Shown here: positions 1 to 9,237 of the stretch, piece after piece
How positions within the stretch are numbered: position 1 is the first letter of the stretch
Layout: the number at the start of each line of letters is the position of its first letter
Assembly: GCA_021414065.1 (NCBI GenBank)
Contig: JAIOPE010000103.1
Span: 1 to 64,000 of the forward strand
Direction of reading: 5' to 3'
Source of the DNA: Planctomycetota bacterium
Lineage (GTDB): Bacteria; Planctomycetota; JAJSAM01; JAJVHW01
Length of the DNA: 64,000 nt
Translations under genes and position numbers: made by a program
Notes under the pieces: generated by a model
Seen by the model: only the letters and a program-made list of their open reading frames with translations
What the model was told of the DNA's origin: nothing
Databases searched by the model: none

Positions 1-77
1 CCGCACGTCCGGTTTGATGAGCGGGGAGCGGAGACGGAAACGGCACTGTCGCCACCGCGCCGCTCCTCGACTCGACC

Positions 78-298
78 GAAGCTCCGCGCCTGGACGAGCC
101 CGCGGGCCGCCCGCTGCGTTGGGACCCTTGCGTGGCTTGACGAAGCCGACGCTGCGGGTCCCGCCTTGCGGTCAGCTCCGCGGATCTCGTCCAGGACGGT
201 GTGTCGTCGGGCGAGCGAGCCTCGGATCGGCGTGCATGGCAAGCCGTTCCTACGTTGCACGCCGTTCTCCCGCGGAGCTTCGTGAATGATCCGGGCTA
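78..298 (+). repeat. Dispersed ~220-bp repeat, copy 1 (5' end degraded)
   Basis: The segment is highly similar to the reverse complement of 33182-33411. Long identical blocks include the one around 'gttgggacccttgcgtggct' (118-137) and the right end finishing in CCGGGCTA at 291-298. The left terminal inverted repeat seen in copy 2 is lost here, and there is a short extra stretch near 96-106. No transposase is encoded, so this looks like a non-autonomous insertion (MITE-like) or a remnant. Only similarity is seen; mobility is inferred. Confidence 0.85.
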
Positions 299-583
299 GG
301 CGAGCGATTCGCCTGGGCCGAGCCGGGCAGGTTCGGCGCGCCTGCGCGCTTCCACGGCTTCCGCGTTCGGGCCGCGACTCCGCCGCGTCGGCTGATTCCA
401 TCGATCGGACGTCGCGCACGCATGAAGTGACAGTCCCTCCGGGACTTTCGCGCGGCCGCCGAGCCTATCCACAGCCCGGACCCAGTCGGGGGCCGGGCGC
501 GCGACAATTCGGGGCCGGTGTGGAGAGAATCCCTCAGTTTCCACACCCGCCCGGCCGAAGTAGTAAGAATCTCGCCGACCCCC

Positions 584-611
584 TTGACAGGGTCTGGGCA
601 ATCTCTACCAT
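584..611 (+). promoter_or_regulatory. Sigma70-type promoter of the ferritin-like gene
   Basis: A perfect TTGACA (584-589) is followed after 16 bases by TACCAT (606-611), a 4/6 match to the -10 consensus. The start codon lies 85 bases further on, behind a GGAAGGAA ribosome-binding site near 681-689. The match is good, but promoters were judged by eye. Confidence 0.55.
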
Positions 612-696
612 CCGGCCCACGCGTCCGATGGGCTCCCGACGTGGGCACCGCCGGGATGGACGCGAAGAACCCATCCGAGGAAGGAAGGAACAGGGC

Positions 697-1161
697 ATGA
701 ACGTTGAGGACGCAGTCCGCCTCCGTGCGGTGTTGGACCGATTGGTCCGCGAGAAGGAGATCGCGGCGCAGTTCTTCGGGCGCATGGCCTCCGTGCAGGA
801 CGAAGTGGAACACCGTCGGTGGTTCCGCCGGATGGCGCAGGACGAGAAGGATCAGCGCAAGATCCTGATGAAGCACCGCCGCGAGCTGTGCGGCCACGTC
901 ACGACGTCGGACACGCCGACGCTGTCGCAGGTCCACGAGGCGGTCGAGCAGATCGCGCGCACGTCGAATGCGGGCTACGTGGACGCCATTCGCATCGCAA
1001 TCCGGATCGCGGAGGAATCCCGCGCGTTCTCGGCGTTCGCGAGCGACCTCACGGGCGACCGGAGCTGCCGGATCTTCCTGAAGATCCTGAGCCAGGAGAG
1101 CGGTGTCCATCGCGACGAGCTCGTCTCCGAGCTGCGTCGTCAGGAGCCGGTCGCGGCCTGA
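697..1161 (+). CDS. Ferritin-like domain protein (rubrerythrin-related)
   Basis: This is a 154-residue, almost wholly helical protein. The second half (about residues 88-145) reads like the C-terminal half of COG1633-type ferritin-like domains: an Ala/Ile-rich helix with AEESRAF, then FLKILSQESGVHRDEL, where the E...H pair would ligate iron. The first half has EVEHRRWFRRMAQDEKDQ at the matching helix. Not every di-iron ligand is obvious, so the iron site may be incomplete. The ATG at 697 is preferred because a GGAAGGAA site precedes it. It is a single gene with its own TTGACA promoter, followed by a strong hairpin at 1203-1232. A role in iron or peroxide handling is inferred. Confidence 0.65.
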   Translation: MNVEDAVRLRAVLDRLVREKEIAAQFFGRMASVQDEVEHRRWFRRMAQDEKDQRKILMKHRRELCGHVTTSDTPTLSQVHEAVEQIARTSNAGYVDAIRIAIRIAEESRAFSAFASDLTGDRSCRIFLKILSQESGVHRDELVSELRRQEPVAA

Positions 1162-1202
1162 CGGAGTTCTCCGCGCACACGGCGGAGTGACGGACAATCC
1201 CC

Positions 1203-1232
1203 CACGGCGGGGCGCCTCGGCGCCCCGCCGTG
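1203..1232 (+). terminator. Perfect 13-bp hairpin after the ferritin-like gene
   Basis: CACGGCGGGGCGC (1203-1215), a CTCG loop and the exact complement (1220-1232) form a very stable stem 41 bases after the stop codon. The following CTTCGTT has few Ts, so it is only a plausible intrinsic terminator. It also sits 20 bases before the next start codon. Confidence 0.6.
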
Positions 1233-1252
1233 CTTCGTTCCGGAGGCGACCC

Positions 1253-2401
1253 ATGGCCGTACCCGACTTGAAGAGTGTCCGTCGTCACCTCCACGAGATG
1301 CCCGAGCTGTCGATGCTCGAGACCGCCACCGCGGCCACGATCGACGGATGGCTGAAGGACCTCGGGCTGCGGACGAAGCACCTCGCCGGCACGGGCGTCA
1401 CGGCGATGGTCGGCCGACCGACCCCCGGTCGCACGATCCTCGCGCGCGCCGACATCGACGGTCTCCCCGTGACGGAGGCGACGAAGCTTCCGTTCCGATC
1501 GAGAAACGTGGGCGCGATGCACGCCTGCGGCCACGACTGTCACGTCGCGGGCCTGATCGAGGCGGCGCGGAACCTCGTCGCGCGGCCGCCGGAGCGGGGC
1601 GCCGTGAAGCTCTTCTTCCAGCCCGGCGAGGAAGGCGCGAACGGAATGGGCAAGTGCATCGACGACGGCCTCCTCGGCGGTCCCAAGGTGGACGCTGCGG
1701 TCGGCGTTCACGTGTGGCAGGCGGAGCCGGTCGGCCGGATCGGCCTCGTCCGCGGCCCGTGCATGGCAGCCGTGGATCAGTTCGAGGTGCGCATCGAGGG
1801 GTTCGGCGGACACGCGGCGTATCCGCACCGCTCGACCGACCCCATCGTGGTGGCGGCGCAGGTCGTCACTGCGTTGCAGACGATCGTCTCCCGGCGCGTT
1901 TCGCCCTTCCACCAAGCCGTCGTCACCGTGGCTTCGTTCCAGGCGGGCACGGCCTTCAACGTGATCCCGCCCGAAGCCGTGCTCCGCGGCACGGTGCGGA
2001 CGTTTGACCCGACCGTGCGTCGGCATGTCGCACGCGAGTTCAAGCGCATCGTCAGCAACGTGGCGAAGGCGCTCGGCGCGAAGGCTCACGTTCACTACGA
2101 GTTCTTCCTGCCGGCGACCGTGAACGACCTGGCGATGACGGACCTGGCGTGGTCGGTCGCAGAGGATGTCGTCGGGAAGAAGAACGTCGTCGCGTCGGAG
2201 CCCTCGATGGGCGGCGAAGACATGAGTCTCGCACTCGAGGCGGTGCCCGGGGTGTTCGCCTTCATCGGCGCGAGCGACGGCACACGCCGCACGTCGTTCC
2301 CGCATCACCATCCGAGCTTCGACGTCCACGAGGACTGCCTGCCCGTGGGCGCGGCGTTCATGGAGGGCTTTGTGCGCCGCTGGCTCGGGGAGGCAGCATG
2401 A
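1253..2401 (+). CDS. M20D-family amidohydrolase / aminoacylase-like metallopeptidase
   Basis: This 382-residue cytoplasmic enzyme hydrolyses an amide bond, probably of an N-acyl amino acid (hippurate or IAA-amino acid type). Family landmarks are in order: RADIDGLPVTE at about 65-75, the metal motif MHACGHDCH at about 89-97, PGEEGANGMGKC at about 124-135, the dimerisation-domain motif GGHAAYPHRSTD at about 184-195, NVIPPEAVLRGTVRTF near 239, and the late MGGEDMS with HHPSFD, which supply the last metal ligands. The ATG at 1253 is preceded by GGAGG (1242-1246). The stop overlaps the next ATG by 4 bases, so it should be translationally coupled to the aminotransferase. The two could act in sequence on acylated amino acids (inference). 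Exact substrate unknown. Confidence 0.88.
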   Translation: MAVPDLKSVRRHLHEMPELSMLETATAATIDGWLKDLGLRTKHLAGTGVTAMVGRPTPGRTILARADIDGLPVTEATKLPFRSRNVGAMHACGHDCHVAGLIEAARNLVARPPERGAVKLFFQPGEEGANGMGKCIDDGLLGGPKVDAAVGVHVWQAEPVGRIGLVRGPCMAAVDQFEVRIEGFGGHAAYPHRSTDPIVVAAQVVTALQTIVSRRVSPFHQAVVTVASFQAGTAFNVIPPEAVLRGTVRTFDPTVRRHVAREFKRIVSNVAKALGAKAHVHYEFFLPATVNDLAMTDLAWSVAEDVVGKKNVVASEPSMGGEDMSLALEAVPGVFAFIGASDGTRRTSFPHHHPSFDVHEDCLPVGAAFMEGFVRRWLGEAA

Positions 2402-3288
2402 GCGCGCCCGCGGCCGAAGGCGTTGTCTCGGTGGACGGGAAGATCGTCCCGATCGCCGATGCGCGCGTGAACGCGATGGATCACGGGTTCCTGTTCGGCG
2501 ACTCGATCTATGAAGTCGTCCGGACGAACCGCCGCCGTCCGGTTGCCCTCGCGGAGCACCTGGAGCGCCTCCGCGCGTCCGCGAACCAGACGTACCTCGT
2601 TCTCCCATGGACCGACGCCGAGATGGCGGCGCGCATGCGCGACGCCGTCGCCGCGACGTCGTTCCCGGAGTGCTACGTGCGGATCGTCGTCACCCGCGGT
2701 CCCGGGCCGATGACGCTCGCGCCGGAGCCGTGCTTCTCGCCGTCGATGCTGATCTACGCGATGCCGCTTCGGACGCCGACCGCGGAGGAACTCCATCGAG
2801 GCGCGTCGATCGTGGTCCCGGCTCGGCTCCGGAACGACCGCCGCGCGCTCGCTCCCGCGGCGAAGACCGGGAACTATCTGAACAACGTGCTGGCGCTCGT
2901 CGAGGCGCACCGCGCCGGCGGCGAAGACGCCGTCATGCTCAACGTGGACGGCCACGTCACCGAGGCCACGACGGCGAACGTCTTCTGGGTGCGCGGGGGC
3001 GAGCTGTTCACGCCGTCGCACGACTGCGGCATCCTGGCCGGCATCACGCGCACGCTCCTCATCTGGACGATGCGGAAGGACCTCGGCGCCGTCGTGCACG
3101 AAGGTCGCTACGGATACGCCGACATGGCGGGCGCGGACGAGGTCATGCTCACCGGCAGCGTGAGGGGCGTGAGCCCGGTCGTGCGGATCGACGGAAAGCC
3201 CGTCGGATCCGGCGTGCCGGGGCCGGTGACGAAGCGGCTCGTCGAGTCGTACGACGCGGTCGTCGAGGGCGCCACGCAGGACTGGTGA
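2398..3288 (+). CDS. Class IV (fold-type IV) PLP aminotransferase
   Basis: This 296-residue protein belongs to the branched-chain/D-amino-acid aminotransferase and aminodeoxychorismate lyase superfamily. Seen: an N-terminal DHGFLFGDSIYEVVRT at about 27-42, the PLP lysine in AAKTGNYLNN (about K156), and the E-x-x-x-x-N segment VTEATTANVFWV followed by CGILAGITR, which holds the cofactor phosphate. IlvE, D-alanine aminotransferase and PabC share these, and sequence alone does not decide between them. The start ATG overlaps the stop of the M20 amidohydrolase by 4 bases. The gene ends directly against the convergent membrane-protein gene, with no spacer. Confidence 0.85.
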   Translation: MSAPAAEGVVSVDGKIVPIADARVNAMDHGFLFGDSIYEVVRTNRRRPVALAEHLERLRASANQTYLVLPWTDAEMAARMRDAVAATSFPECYVRIVVTRGPGPMTLAPEPCFSPSMLIYAMPLRTPTAEELHRGASIVVPARLRNDRRALAPAAKTGNYLNNVLALVEAHRAGGEDAVMLNVDGHVTEATTANVFWVRGGELFTPSHDCGILAGITRTLLIWTMRKDLGAVVHEGRYGYADMAGADEVMLTGSVRGVSPVVRIDGKPVGSGVPGPVTKRLVESYDAVVEGATQDW

Positions 3289-5118
3289 CTACCGTCGTTC
3301 GCCGAGGGCGCTCTCCGCCTGTATCACCCGCTCGTTCGCAGGGTCGAGTTGGCGCGCCATGGCGACGCGGCGGCGGGCGCCGCCGGTGTCTCGCATCGCA
3401 AGGGCGATGAGCGCCCCTTCGGCCGGGAACTCAGCGTCCTGCTTGAACACCGCGGCTGCTCGGTCTGCGGTTTCGAGTGCCTCCGCGAATCGGCCGAGCG
3501 ACGCCAACGAACGACATCGGCCGAGGAGCGCATCGCGGGCAGCCGCGACGAACTTCGGGTTCTCCCAGGCGATCGCGACCGCTGAATCGAACCGCGCGAG
3601 CGCTTCGTCGAACTTCCCGCTGTCGAACGCGCGCGCGCCGAGCATGACCAATGGGGGAGCGTACGTTGCATCGGCTTCCGCCGACCGCCGGAAGAACCGA
3701 TCGGAGTCTCCGACGCCCGTGTTCATCGCGGCGACCCCCAGGTTCATGAGGGCTTCGGCGCGATTCGATGGGCGCATCAGACTTCCGGCGAACGACGCCG
3801 TGACGAGCGCCGCGACGGTCACGCCCGCCGCAGCCGCGGTTCGCCGGTCGCGATCGGCCCGCAGGAGCACCGACGCGCCGGCTCCTGCGAGGACTGCGGC
3901 CGTCGGAACGAGCGGCGCCACGTAGCGCGTGAGCGGGAAGACGATGACCAGAGCACCCACGACGCCCGCCGCCGCCAGCCCCATGGCGGTGGCGCCGGGG
4001 ACCACCTTCCGCGTGAGAACGAACCCGGCCGCGCCGACGACGAGGACCCAAGCGAACGTGACGGGCAGCACGCGCAGCGGCGCGGCGAACTCGCTCTCGA
4101 GCACCGCGTCGTGGTTGCCGCCCATGTCGTCCGGATAGACGACGAGGATCAGCTTCGTCGCGAAGTGGACGATCGACGCGCCCGGGTGCGATGCGATCTC
4201 CCGCGCCGCGCGGCGCACCCACCACGAGTTGATCTCGGGCGGCGTGAGGTCCCGGCCCTCCGACGCGGCGGCGATCCGGGCCACGGCGGCAGCCTCTGCG
4301 TCCGGGTCCATCGGGAACTCGTCGGTGCCGAAGGAGAGCGTGTCGCGCGACCACTCGTTGTTGCCGAGCCAGACGTTCACGCCGCCGCTCGTCGGCAGCG
4401 CGCCGACGGCACGATCGAAGAGGGCGACCGGCGCGGCCACGCCCACGAACAGGATCGCCGCGCGGATCCACCGACTCGCCACCACGCGGCTTGCCCCGCC
4501 TGCGCAAGGTCCCGCGGGAACTCCGGCACCCAGCGCGGGCAGAGCGCCGAGTACGAGCGCGACGTTCGTTCCGCGCGCGAGTGTCGCGACTCCGACCGCC
4601 GCGCCTGCGATCGCGAGCCGAACTGCGGTCGGGCGGCGCGCGGCTGCCGCCAGGGCCAGGGCCGACGCGAGCACCGAGAATGCGATCACCGGCTCGATCT
4701 GGACCGTGACGTCCTGGAAGACCATGGCGCCGGAGAGTGCGCAGATCAGGCCCGCCACGGCACCTGCGACGAGCGAGCGCGTGAGCTTCGCCGCGCCGAC
4801 GGTGGCGAGCACGGTCGTCATCGACCCGATCACGACATTGACGAGCGCCGCCGAGTTCCGATCCACCGCTCCGAGGACCGACAGGATCCAGGGCCAGAAG
4901 AGCGAGACGAGCGAGGACGTCCAACCGCCGCCGCTCCGGAAGCGCGCAGCCTCGCGGAGATACACCGCTTCGTCCAACACCGTCACGCGGAACAGCGGAT
5001 TCGCGTCGTTCATCCCGTGGAGCGTCTGGAGCCGCACGCTCATCGCGACCGCTGCGAGCACTGCCGCGAGCAGCACCGCCCGCACCCCCGGCGAGCGCTC
5101 GTCGGCGCCGTCGGTCAC
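3289..5118 (-). CDS. Polytopic membrane protein with TPR tail (GT-C glycosyltransferase-like)
   Basis: The protein has 609 residues. The first ~400 carry about ten hydrophobic helices in a GT39/ArnT-like layout: a first helix, then a large outer loop containing VLDEAVYLREAARF (an acidic pair in loop 1 is typical of GT-C enzymes), then packed helices. The last ~170 residues hold tetratricopeptide-like repeats (ARAFDSGKFDEALARFDSAV and following). It probably transfers a lipid-linked sugar in the cytoplasmic membrane, with the TPR part binding a partner; both are inferences. The GTG start overlaps the stop of the upstream ABC permease by 4 bases. I chose it because the hydrophobic N-terminus begins right there. 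Confidence 0.6.
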   Translation of the reverse strand: MTDGADERSPGVRAVLLAAVLAAVAMSVRLQTLHGMNDANPLFRVTVLDEAVYLREAARFRSGGGWTSSLVSLFWPWILSVLGAVDRNSAALVNVVIGSMTTVLATVGAAKLTRSLVAGAVAGLICALSGAMVFQDVTVQIEPVIAFSVLASALALAAAARRPTAVRLAIAGAAVGVATLARGTNVALVLGALPALGAGVPAGPCAGGASRVVASRWIRAAILFVGVAAPVALFDRAVGALPTSGGVNVWLGNNEWSRDTLSFGTDEFPMDPDAEAAAVARIAAASEGRDLTPPEINSWWVRRAAREIASHPGASIVHFATKLILVVYPDDMGGNHDAVLESEFAAPLRVLPVTFAWVLVVGAAGFVLTRKVVPGATAMGLAAAGVVGALVIVFPLTRYVAPLVPTAAVLAGAGASVLLRADRDRRTAAAAGVTVAALVTASFAGSLMRPSNRAEALMNLGVAAMNTGVGDSDRFFRRSAEADATYAPPLVMLGARAFDSGKFDEALARFDSAVAIAWENPKFVAAARDALLGRCRSLASLGRFAEALETADRAAAVFKQDAEFPAEGALIALAMRDTGGARRRVAMARQLDPANERVIQAESALGERR

Positions 5119-6881
5119 GCGGTGGGCCCGTCGGGCGCGGTCGCGGGGCGCGGCATCAGCAGGGAGAGGAACGCGAACGGAAGCGCCTCGAGCGCGACGA
5201 GAACGACGCAGAGTGCCGCGACCTGCTCGTCCCGCTGGAAGTGGACCATCGTGTAGATCTTCCGCATCAGCGTCTCGGACGAGAGCAGCACGGTCGTGTC
5301 GATTTCCCGCAGCGAGAACACGAACACGAGAACGAGCGAGAGCACGAGAGCGGGGCGGACGAGCGGGGCGAGCACGCCGAGCGCGCGGTCGAGCGGGCGG
5401 ACGCCCGCCGTCGCTGCCGCGCCTTCGAGGTCCGGGTCCACGCCGAGGAACGCAGCCCAGAGCGCCGCGACCGCGAACGGTACGTACTTGGCGACGAGAA
5501 GGAGCACCGTCCCCAGGCGCGGCGAGTCCGGATCGACGAACGGGTTCCGCGTGGATCCGTCGGGGAGCGTGAACGCGAGCGCTTGCAGGTCGTAGAGGCG
5601 GAGGGATCCGGCGCCGAGGAAGATGGGGGGCAGAGCGAGCGGCAGGAATGCGACCACGAGTGGCCAGATGACCTTCCGACGCGCCGCGTGGTGAGCGAGC
5701 GGCCAGGCGACCGGGACGGCGATGACGGCCGCAGCGACGGAGAACCAGAGACTCCATGCCAACTCGTGGCCTTGCGAGTCCGCGCCGGCGACGAGATGCC
5801 ACACGTTGCGGTAGGCGGTCAGTCCGCCCTGGCCCGCTTTCCAGATCAGCCCGCCGACCGGTAGACCCGCGGCCACGCCGAGGAGGAGGAGCGCCGAGAG
5901 CGCGGCGGGCCACCGCCATCGCCCCAGCTTCCACGGCTCGGCTTCACGGAACGATCCGCCGCCGCCGGTGCGCGCGTCCTTCACGGTGAGCCGGTGAATC
6001 ACCACCAACAGGGCGATTCCCGTCAGAACGAGGGGCATCCCGAGCGCCGTTGCGATCCCCTCGCCCTGGGACTTCGTCCACGCGGTGAACGACTCGTAGG
6101 GGTACACGCCGACGCGCTGCCCGACCGGCCGCACCCAGTTGAGGAAGTCCACGAGGGCGAAGTCCTCGAGCGCGAAAAGGAAGACGAACAGCCCGGACGC
6201 GAGGATCGTCGGCGCGGCGAGTGGGAGCGTCACGCGGCGGATCGACGTCCACGGGCCGGCCACCAGTCGCGCCGCGTCTTCCAGCGCCGCCGGCACCCGG
6301 CGCACGGCGCGCGTGGCGAACAGCACGACGAGAGGGAAGTAGCAGAGCGCGAAGGCAGCGCCGGCACGGAAGATCGCGATCGGACCGTCCCAGAGGCTTG
6401 GCTCCGGGATCGCGTCCTGGCGGGCGGGTGCCAGGAACGGGATGTACGACCACGCGACGCCGACGAGCAGCGGCGGAAGCACGAGCGGAGCGCCGTACGC
6501 GACGCCGAGGAACCCGCGGAGCGGAACGTCGGTCCGCGCGACGAGCAGCGCGTACGGCACGCCGACCGCGAGTGCCAGCAGCGCTGCGACGAGAGCGATC
6601 GCCGCGCTGTTCCCGAGGAAGGTCCATCGCTTCCATGCGGGCCGGTTCGCGGGGGTCTCGTCCGCGTTCGCGTTCGGAGTCGCGACCCCGCTGCCGTTGG
6701 GCGTCGCAGACGGGGCAGCCTGGCCGACGAACAAGTCGCGGTATCGCTCCGTGGTGACCTCGACCAGCCGACCGGCGTTGTCGCGCACGATGAACGACTC
6801 GGCGACCGTCCGGGCCAGTGGGAGCAGCGAGATCACGACGAGGACCAGAAGGGAGATGATGACTGCGACCCGATTCGTCAT
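5115..6881 (-). CDS. ABC transporter permease with two fused permease domains (Fe3+/thiamine type)
   Basis: This 588-residue inner-membrane protein has two BPD_transp_1 modules, as in FbpB or ThiP. The ATPase-coupling (EAA) loops are visible in each half: ALEDAARLVAGPWTSIRRV at about 235-253 and LEGAAATAGVRPLDRALGV at about 505-523. An extra periplasmic loop of roughly 70 residues, rich in Asn/Pro/Thr, follows the first helix. The start ATG at 6881 opens directly on a hydrophobic helix. No ATP-binding or substrate-binding protein gene is next to it, so the substrate is unknown. The stop overlaps the start of the GT-C/TPR gene, so the two are probably co-expressed. Confidence 0.82.
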   Translation of the reverse strand: MTNRVAVIISLLVLVVISLLPLARTVAESFIVRDNAGRLVEVTTERYRDLFVGQAAPSATPNGSGVATPNANADETPANRPAWKRWTFLGNSAAIALVAALLALAVGVPYALLVARTDVPLRGFLGVAYGAPLVLPPLLVGVAWSYIPFLAPARQDAIPEPSLWDGPIAIFRAGAAFALCYFPLVVLFATRAVRRVPAALEDAARLVAGPWTSIRRVTLPLAAPTILASGLFVFLFALEDFALVDFLNWVRPVGQRVGVYPYESFTAWTKSQGEGIATALGMPLVLTGIALLVVIHRLTVKDARTGGGGSFREAEPWKLGRWRWPAALSALLLLGVAAGLPVGGLIWKAGQGGLTAYRNVWHLVAGADSQGHELAWSLWFSVAAAVIAVPVAWPLAHHAARRKVIWPLVVAFLPLALPPIFLGAGSLRLYDLQALAFTLPDGSTRNPFVDPDSPRLGTVLLLVAKYVPFAVAALWAAFLGVDPDLEGAAATAGVRPLDRALGVLAPLVRPALVLSLVLVFVFSLREIDTTVLLSSETLMRKIYTMVHFQRDEQVAALCVVLVALEALPFAFLSLLMPRPATAPDGPTA

Positions 6882-7008
6882 GGACGCTCGCTCTCTCGGT
6901 TCCTCGCGCGCTCCGACGAGTGTACCTGGGATCTCCGTCCCCGCCAGCGCCCGTGTCTGGGGCCCGTTTTCCTTCCCGGTTGTCGTGGTCCGCGCGTCCG
7001 ATACGGGA

Positions 7009-7872
7009 ATGTGGAAGCACTTGACTCTGCGCAGTCGGCTGGCGCCGACGTTCGCCGCGGTCTTCGCGGTCGTTGCCGTCGCAGGCATGGTCCTCGCCGG
7101 TCTCACCGGTTGCGGACCGTCTGACCTCTCGAAGGCGTACACGCCGTTCGTGACTACCGTGACACCGCTCCTCCAGAAAGAGGCGGCGTTCTGGTCGCAG
7201 CTCGCCGAACGCGCGAACGACCAGGGCGACGCCCGCGGCGTCGCGGCGTACCGCCGTCAGCTTGAGGAGCAGGGTCTGAAGTACTATGCAGACCTCGAGG
7301 CATCGCTCCTCGCGCTGGAGCCGGGGCACGAACGCATGGCGGCAGCCCGGGGCGAGATGGTTGAGTACGCGCGCGGCCGCAGGGAGTTCATCACGCTCGA
7401 GCTACGGCGCATCGAACTGGCGCCGAAGCTCGACGCGCTCGCCACGGTCGTGCAGACGCAAGCCGCAATGGACGCCGCGCGCTCTGCCTACGCATCCGTG
7501 ATCGGAGAGGAGGCGCCCGACCATCGCCTGTCGGAAGTCGTTGCGATCCGCGACGGGTTCCTGAGCGGCGCGTACTCGAAGGCCATCGAGGGGAAGGGCG
7601 AAGTGTCGGCGGCGGTCGATGCACTGGAGAAGTCGGTTCTCCCGTCCATCCGCGCGATCCGCGACAGCCGCTATGACTCCGACGAGCGTTCCAAGGCCTT
7701 CCGCAGGTTCGTCGTGGCGACGGAGGAGTTCTTCCAGGCGCTCGCCGCGAACGTCACCGTGGTCATCCCGGCGGCGCGATCGGCGAAGCGATCCGAAGCG
7801 GTGCTCGGCGAGGTTGACGCCCACCGGACGCAGTTCCAGAAGCTGCTCGCCGATGCGAAGCGCGACATGTAG
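7009..7872 (+). CDS. Lipoprotein of unknown function, helical
   Basis: The 287-residue product starts with a charged N-terminus, a hydrophobic segment and a lipobox LTGC at about residue 40, so it should be lipid-anchored. The mature part is rich in Glu, Arg and Ala and predicted mostly helical, with heptad-like stretches such as AAYRRQLEEQGLKYYADLEA. No family was recognised. The ATG at 7009 follows GGGA. A later ATG (7081, next to the lipobox helix) would shorten the n-region. It is divergent from the ABC permease. Confidence 0.65.
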   Translation: MWKHLTLRSRLAPTFAAVFAVVAVAGMVLAGLTGCGPSDLSKAYTPFVTTVTPLLQKEAAFWSQLAERANDQGDARGVAAYRRQLEEQGLKYYADLEASLLALEPGHERMAAARGEMVEYARGRREFITLELRRIELAPKLDALATVVQTQAAMDAARSAYASVIGEEAPDHRLSEVVAIRDGFLSGAYSKAIEGKGEVSAAVDALEKSVLPSIRAIRDSRYDSDERSKAFRRFVVATEEFFQALAANVTVVIPAARSAKRSEAVLGEVDAHRTQFQKLLADAKRDM

Positions 7873-7998
7873 GCAGCTCGTCGCGGGCTCCCGTGCGAAG
7901 GCGACGGTCGGGCTGCCGACGGCCGGCTCGGCCGGATTCACCGCACCTTCGGCGCGCCCCGTCCGTTGAGATAGGGAGGCCCATCCAGAGGAGACCCC

Positions 7999-9225
7999 AT
8001 GTCGTCACCCCGTGCCTGCCTCGTCTTGACCGTCGCCGCGCTCCTGGCCGCATCGCTTGGAGCGTGCGGCGACCCCGTGAAGCCTGCGCCCGTGCAGCCG
8101 GCGACACCGCATGACTCGCCAGTCCCGGCGCCGGTCCCGGCGAAGACGCCCGCCGAGCCCGCGAAGGCACCCGAGACGGTCCTGGCCACCTACGATCGCG
8201 GGCTCGATTACCTGCTCTCGATCCAGAAAGACGGCGTCTGGTTCGCGAAGGAGGGGGTGCCATCCACCGCGTACTCCGCGATCGCCGCGGCCGCGCTGTT
8301 CGAGCGCCCCGGCGGTCTTCGCGAGAAGGACAAGGCCATCGCGAACAAGGCGATCGACGCTCTGCTCGCTGAAGTTGACACCGACGGCTCGATCAAGAAC
8401 GCGCAGGCGCCGAACTACACGGTCAGCGTCGTCGTCATGGCCCTCACCGCGAGCGGCCGGGCGGATGCGAAGTCGGCGATCGCGAAGTGCGCCGAGAAGC
8501 TGCGGACGTTCCAGTTCCTCGAGCGCGACAACTCGACGTACGGCGGCATCGGCTACGGTTCCGACAAGACGCGGTCGGACCTTTCCAACACGCAGTTCGC
8601 CCTCGCCAGCCTTCGCGCGGCCGGCGTCTCCGAAGACGACCCGGCGATGAAGGCCGCGCTGGACTTCCTGAACCGCACGCAGAACCGCAAGGAGAACGAG
8701 ACTGCCGGCGAGCCGGCCGAGTGGAAGGACAAGGACGGCAAGACGTACGTGCGCGCCAACGACGGCGGCGCCAACTACCGCCCCGGCGACAGCAAGGCCG
8801 GATTCGACGAGCGCCCCGACGGCACGCGCACGCTGAAGAGCTACGGGTCGATGACCTACGCGCTCCTGCGTTGCTACCACCTGGCCGGGCTTCCCGCGTC
8901 GGACGGACGCGTGAAGTCGGCCGTCGAGTGGATCTCCAAGAACTGGGAACTGTCGAAGAACCCCGGCATGCCCGAGAAGATGCAGTTCGCGGCGCTGTAC
9001 TACATGTACGCGACGATGGGGAAGACGCTCCCGCTCGCGGGGATCGACACGATCGACGTCGGCGGAAAGAAGATCGACTGGCGCACCGAACTCGCGGCGC
9101 ATCTCGCCAAACTCCAGCAGCCCGACGGTTCGTGGGTCAACTCGCAGGAGTCGAAGTGGGACGAGGGCAACCCGATCGTCGCCACGAGCTTCGCGCTGAC
9201 CGCGCTCTCGGCCTGCAAGCGGTGA
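7999..9225 (+). CDS. Lipoprotein with prenyltransferase/squalene-oxidase-type repeats
   Basis: The product has 408 residues, with a signal peptide ending in lipobox LGAC at about residue 23 and then a Pro/Ala linker to about 53. The rest is an alpha/alpha-toroid built from repeats: LDYLLSIQKDGVWF, a TYGGIGYG segment followed by NTQFALASLRAAG, YGSMTYALLRCY, and a final LAKLQQPDGSWVNSQ with IVATSFALTAL. These resemble the terpene cyclase/prenyltransferase-like domain. No DxDD acid motif is visible, so a catalytic cyclase is unlikely and a binding role is inferred. Start choice rests on AGAGGAGA before the ATG. It is followed 12 bases on by a membrane-protein gene. Confidence 0.75.
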   Translation: MSSPRACLVLTVAALLAASLGACGDPVKPAPVQPATPHDSPVPAPVPAKTPAEPAKAPETVLATYDRGLDYLLSIQKDGVWFAKEGVPSTAYSAIAAAALFERPGGLREKDKAIANKAIDALLAEVDTDGSIKNAQAPNYTVSVVVMALTASGRADAKSAIAKCAEKLRTFQFLERDNSTYGGIGYGSDKTRSDLSNTQFALASLRAAGVSEDDPAMKAALDFLNRTQNRKENETAGEPAEWKDKDGKTYVRANDGGANYRPGDSKAGFDERPDGTRTLKSYGSMTYALLRCYHLAGLPASDGRVKSAVEWISKNWELSKNPGMPEKMQFAALYYMYATMGKTLPLAGIDTIDVGGKKIDWRTELAAHLAKLQQPDGSWVNSQESKWDEGNPIVATSFALTALSACKR

Positions 9226-9237
9226 TCGCGAACTGAC

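Larger units (their letters stand above)
1..696. other. Non-coding stretch before the first gene
   Basis: I see no credible gene here. The stretch holds one copy of a dispersed repeat (78-298), about 285 bases with no recognisable feature, and the promoter of the ferritin-like gene (584-611). Open frames across it follow the repeat or GC composition and resemble no protein I know. Confidence 0.7.

Noticed and set aside
14-289. Open frame of 91 codons at the window start
   Set aside because: It lies mostly in the dispersed repeat, is Arg/Pro/Ser-rich, and the same peptide appears from the inverted copy at 33 kb, so it reflects the element rather than a gene.
460-475. Possible DnaA box (CTATCCACA)
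   Set aside because: A single near match without an AT-rich region or companion boxes does not make an origin.
3289-5934. Longer 881-codon version of the GT-C/TPR gene
   Set aside because: The N-terminal extension lies antisense-like in another frame of the ABC permease gene and is Arg/Pro-rich; the GTG at 5118 with a 4-base overlap is the sensible start.
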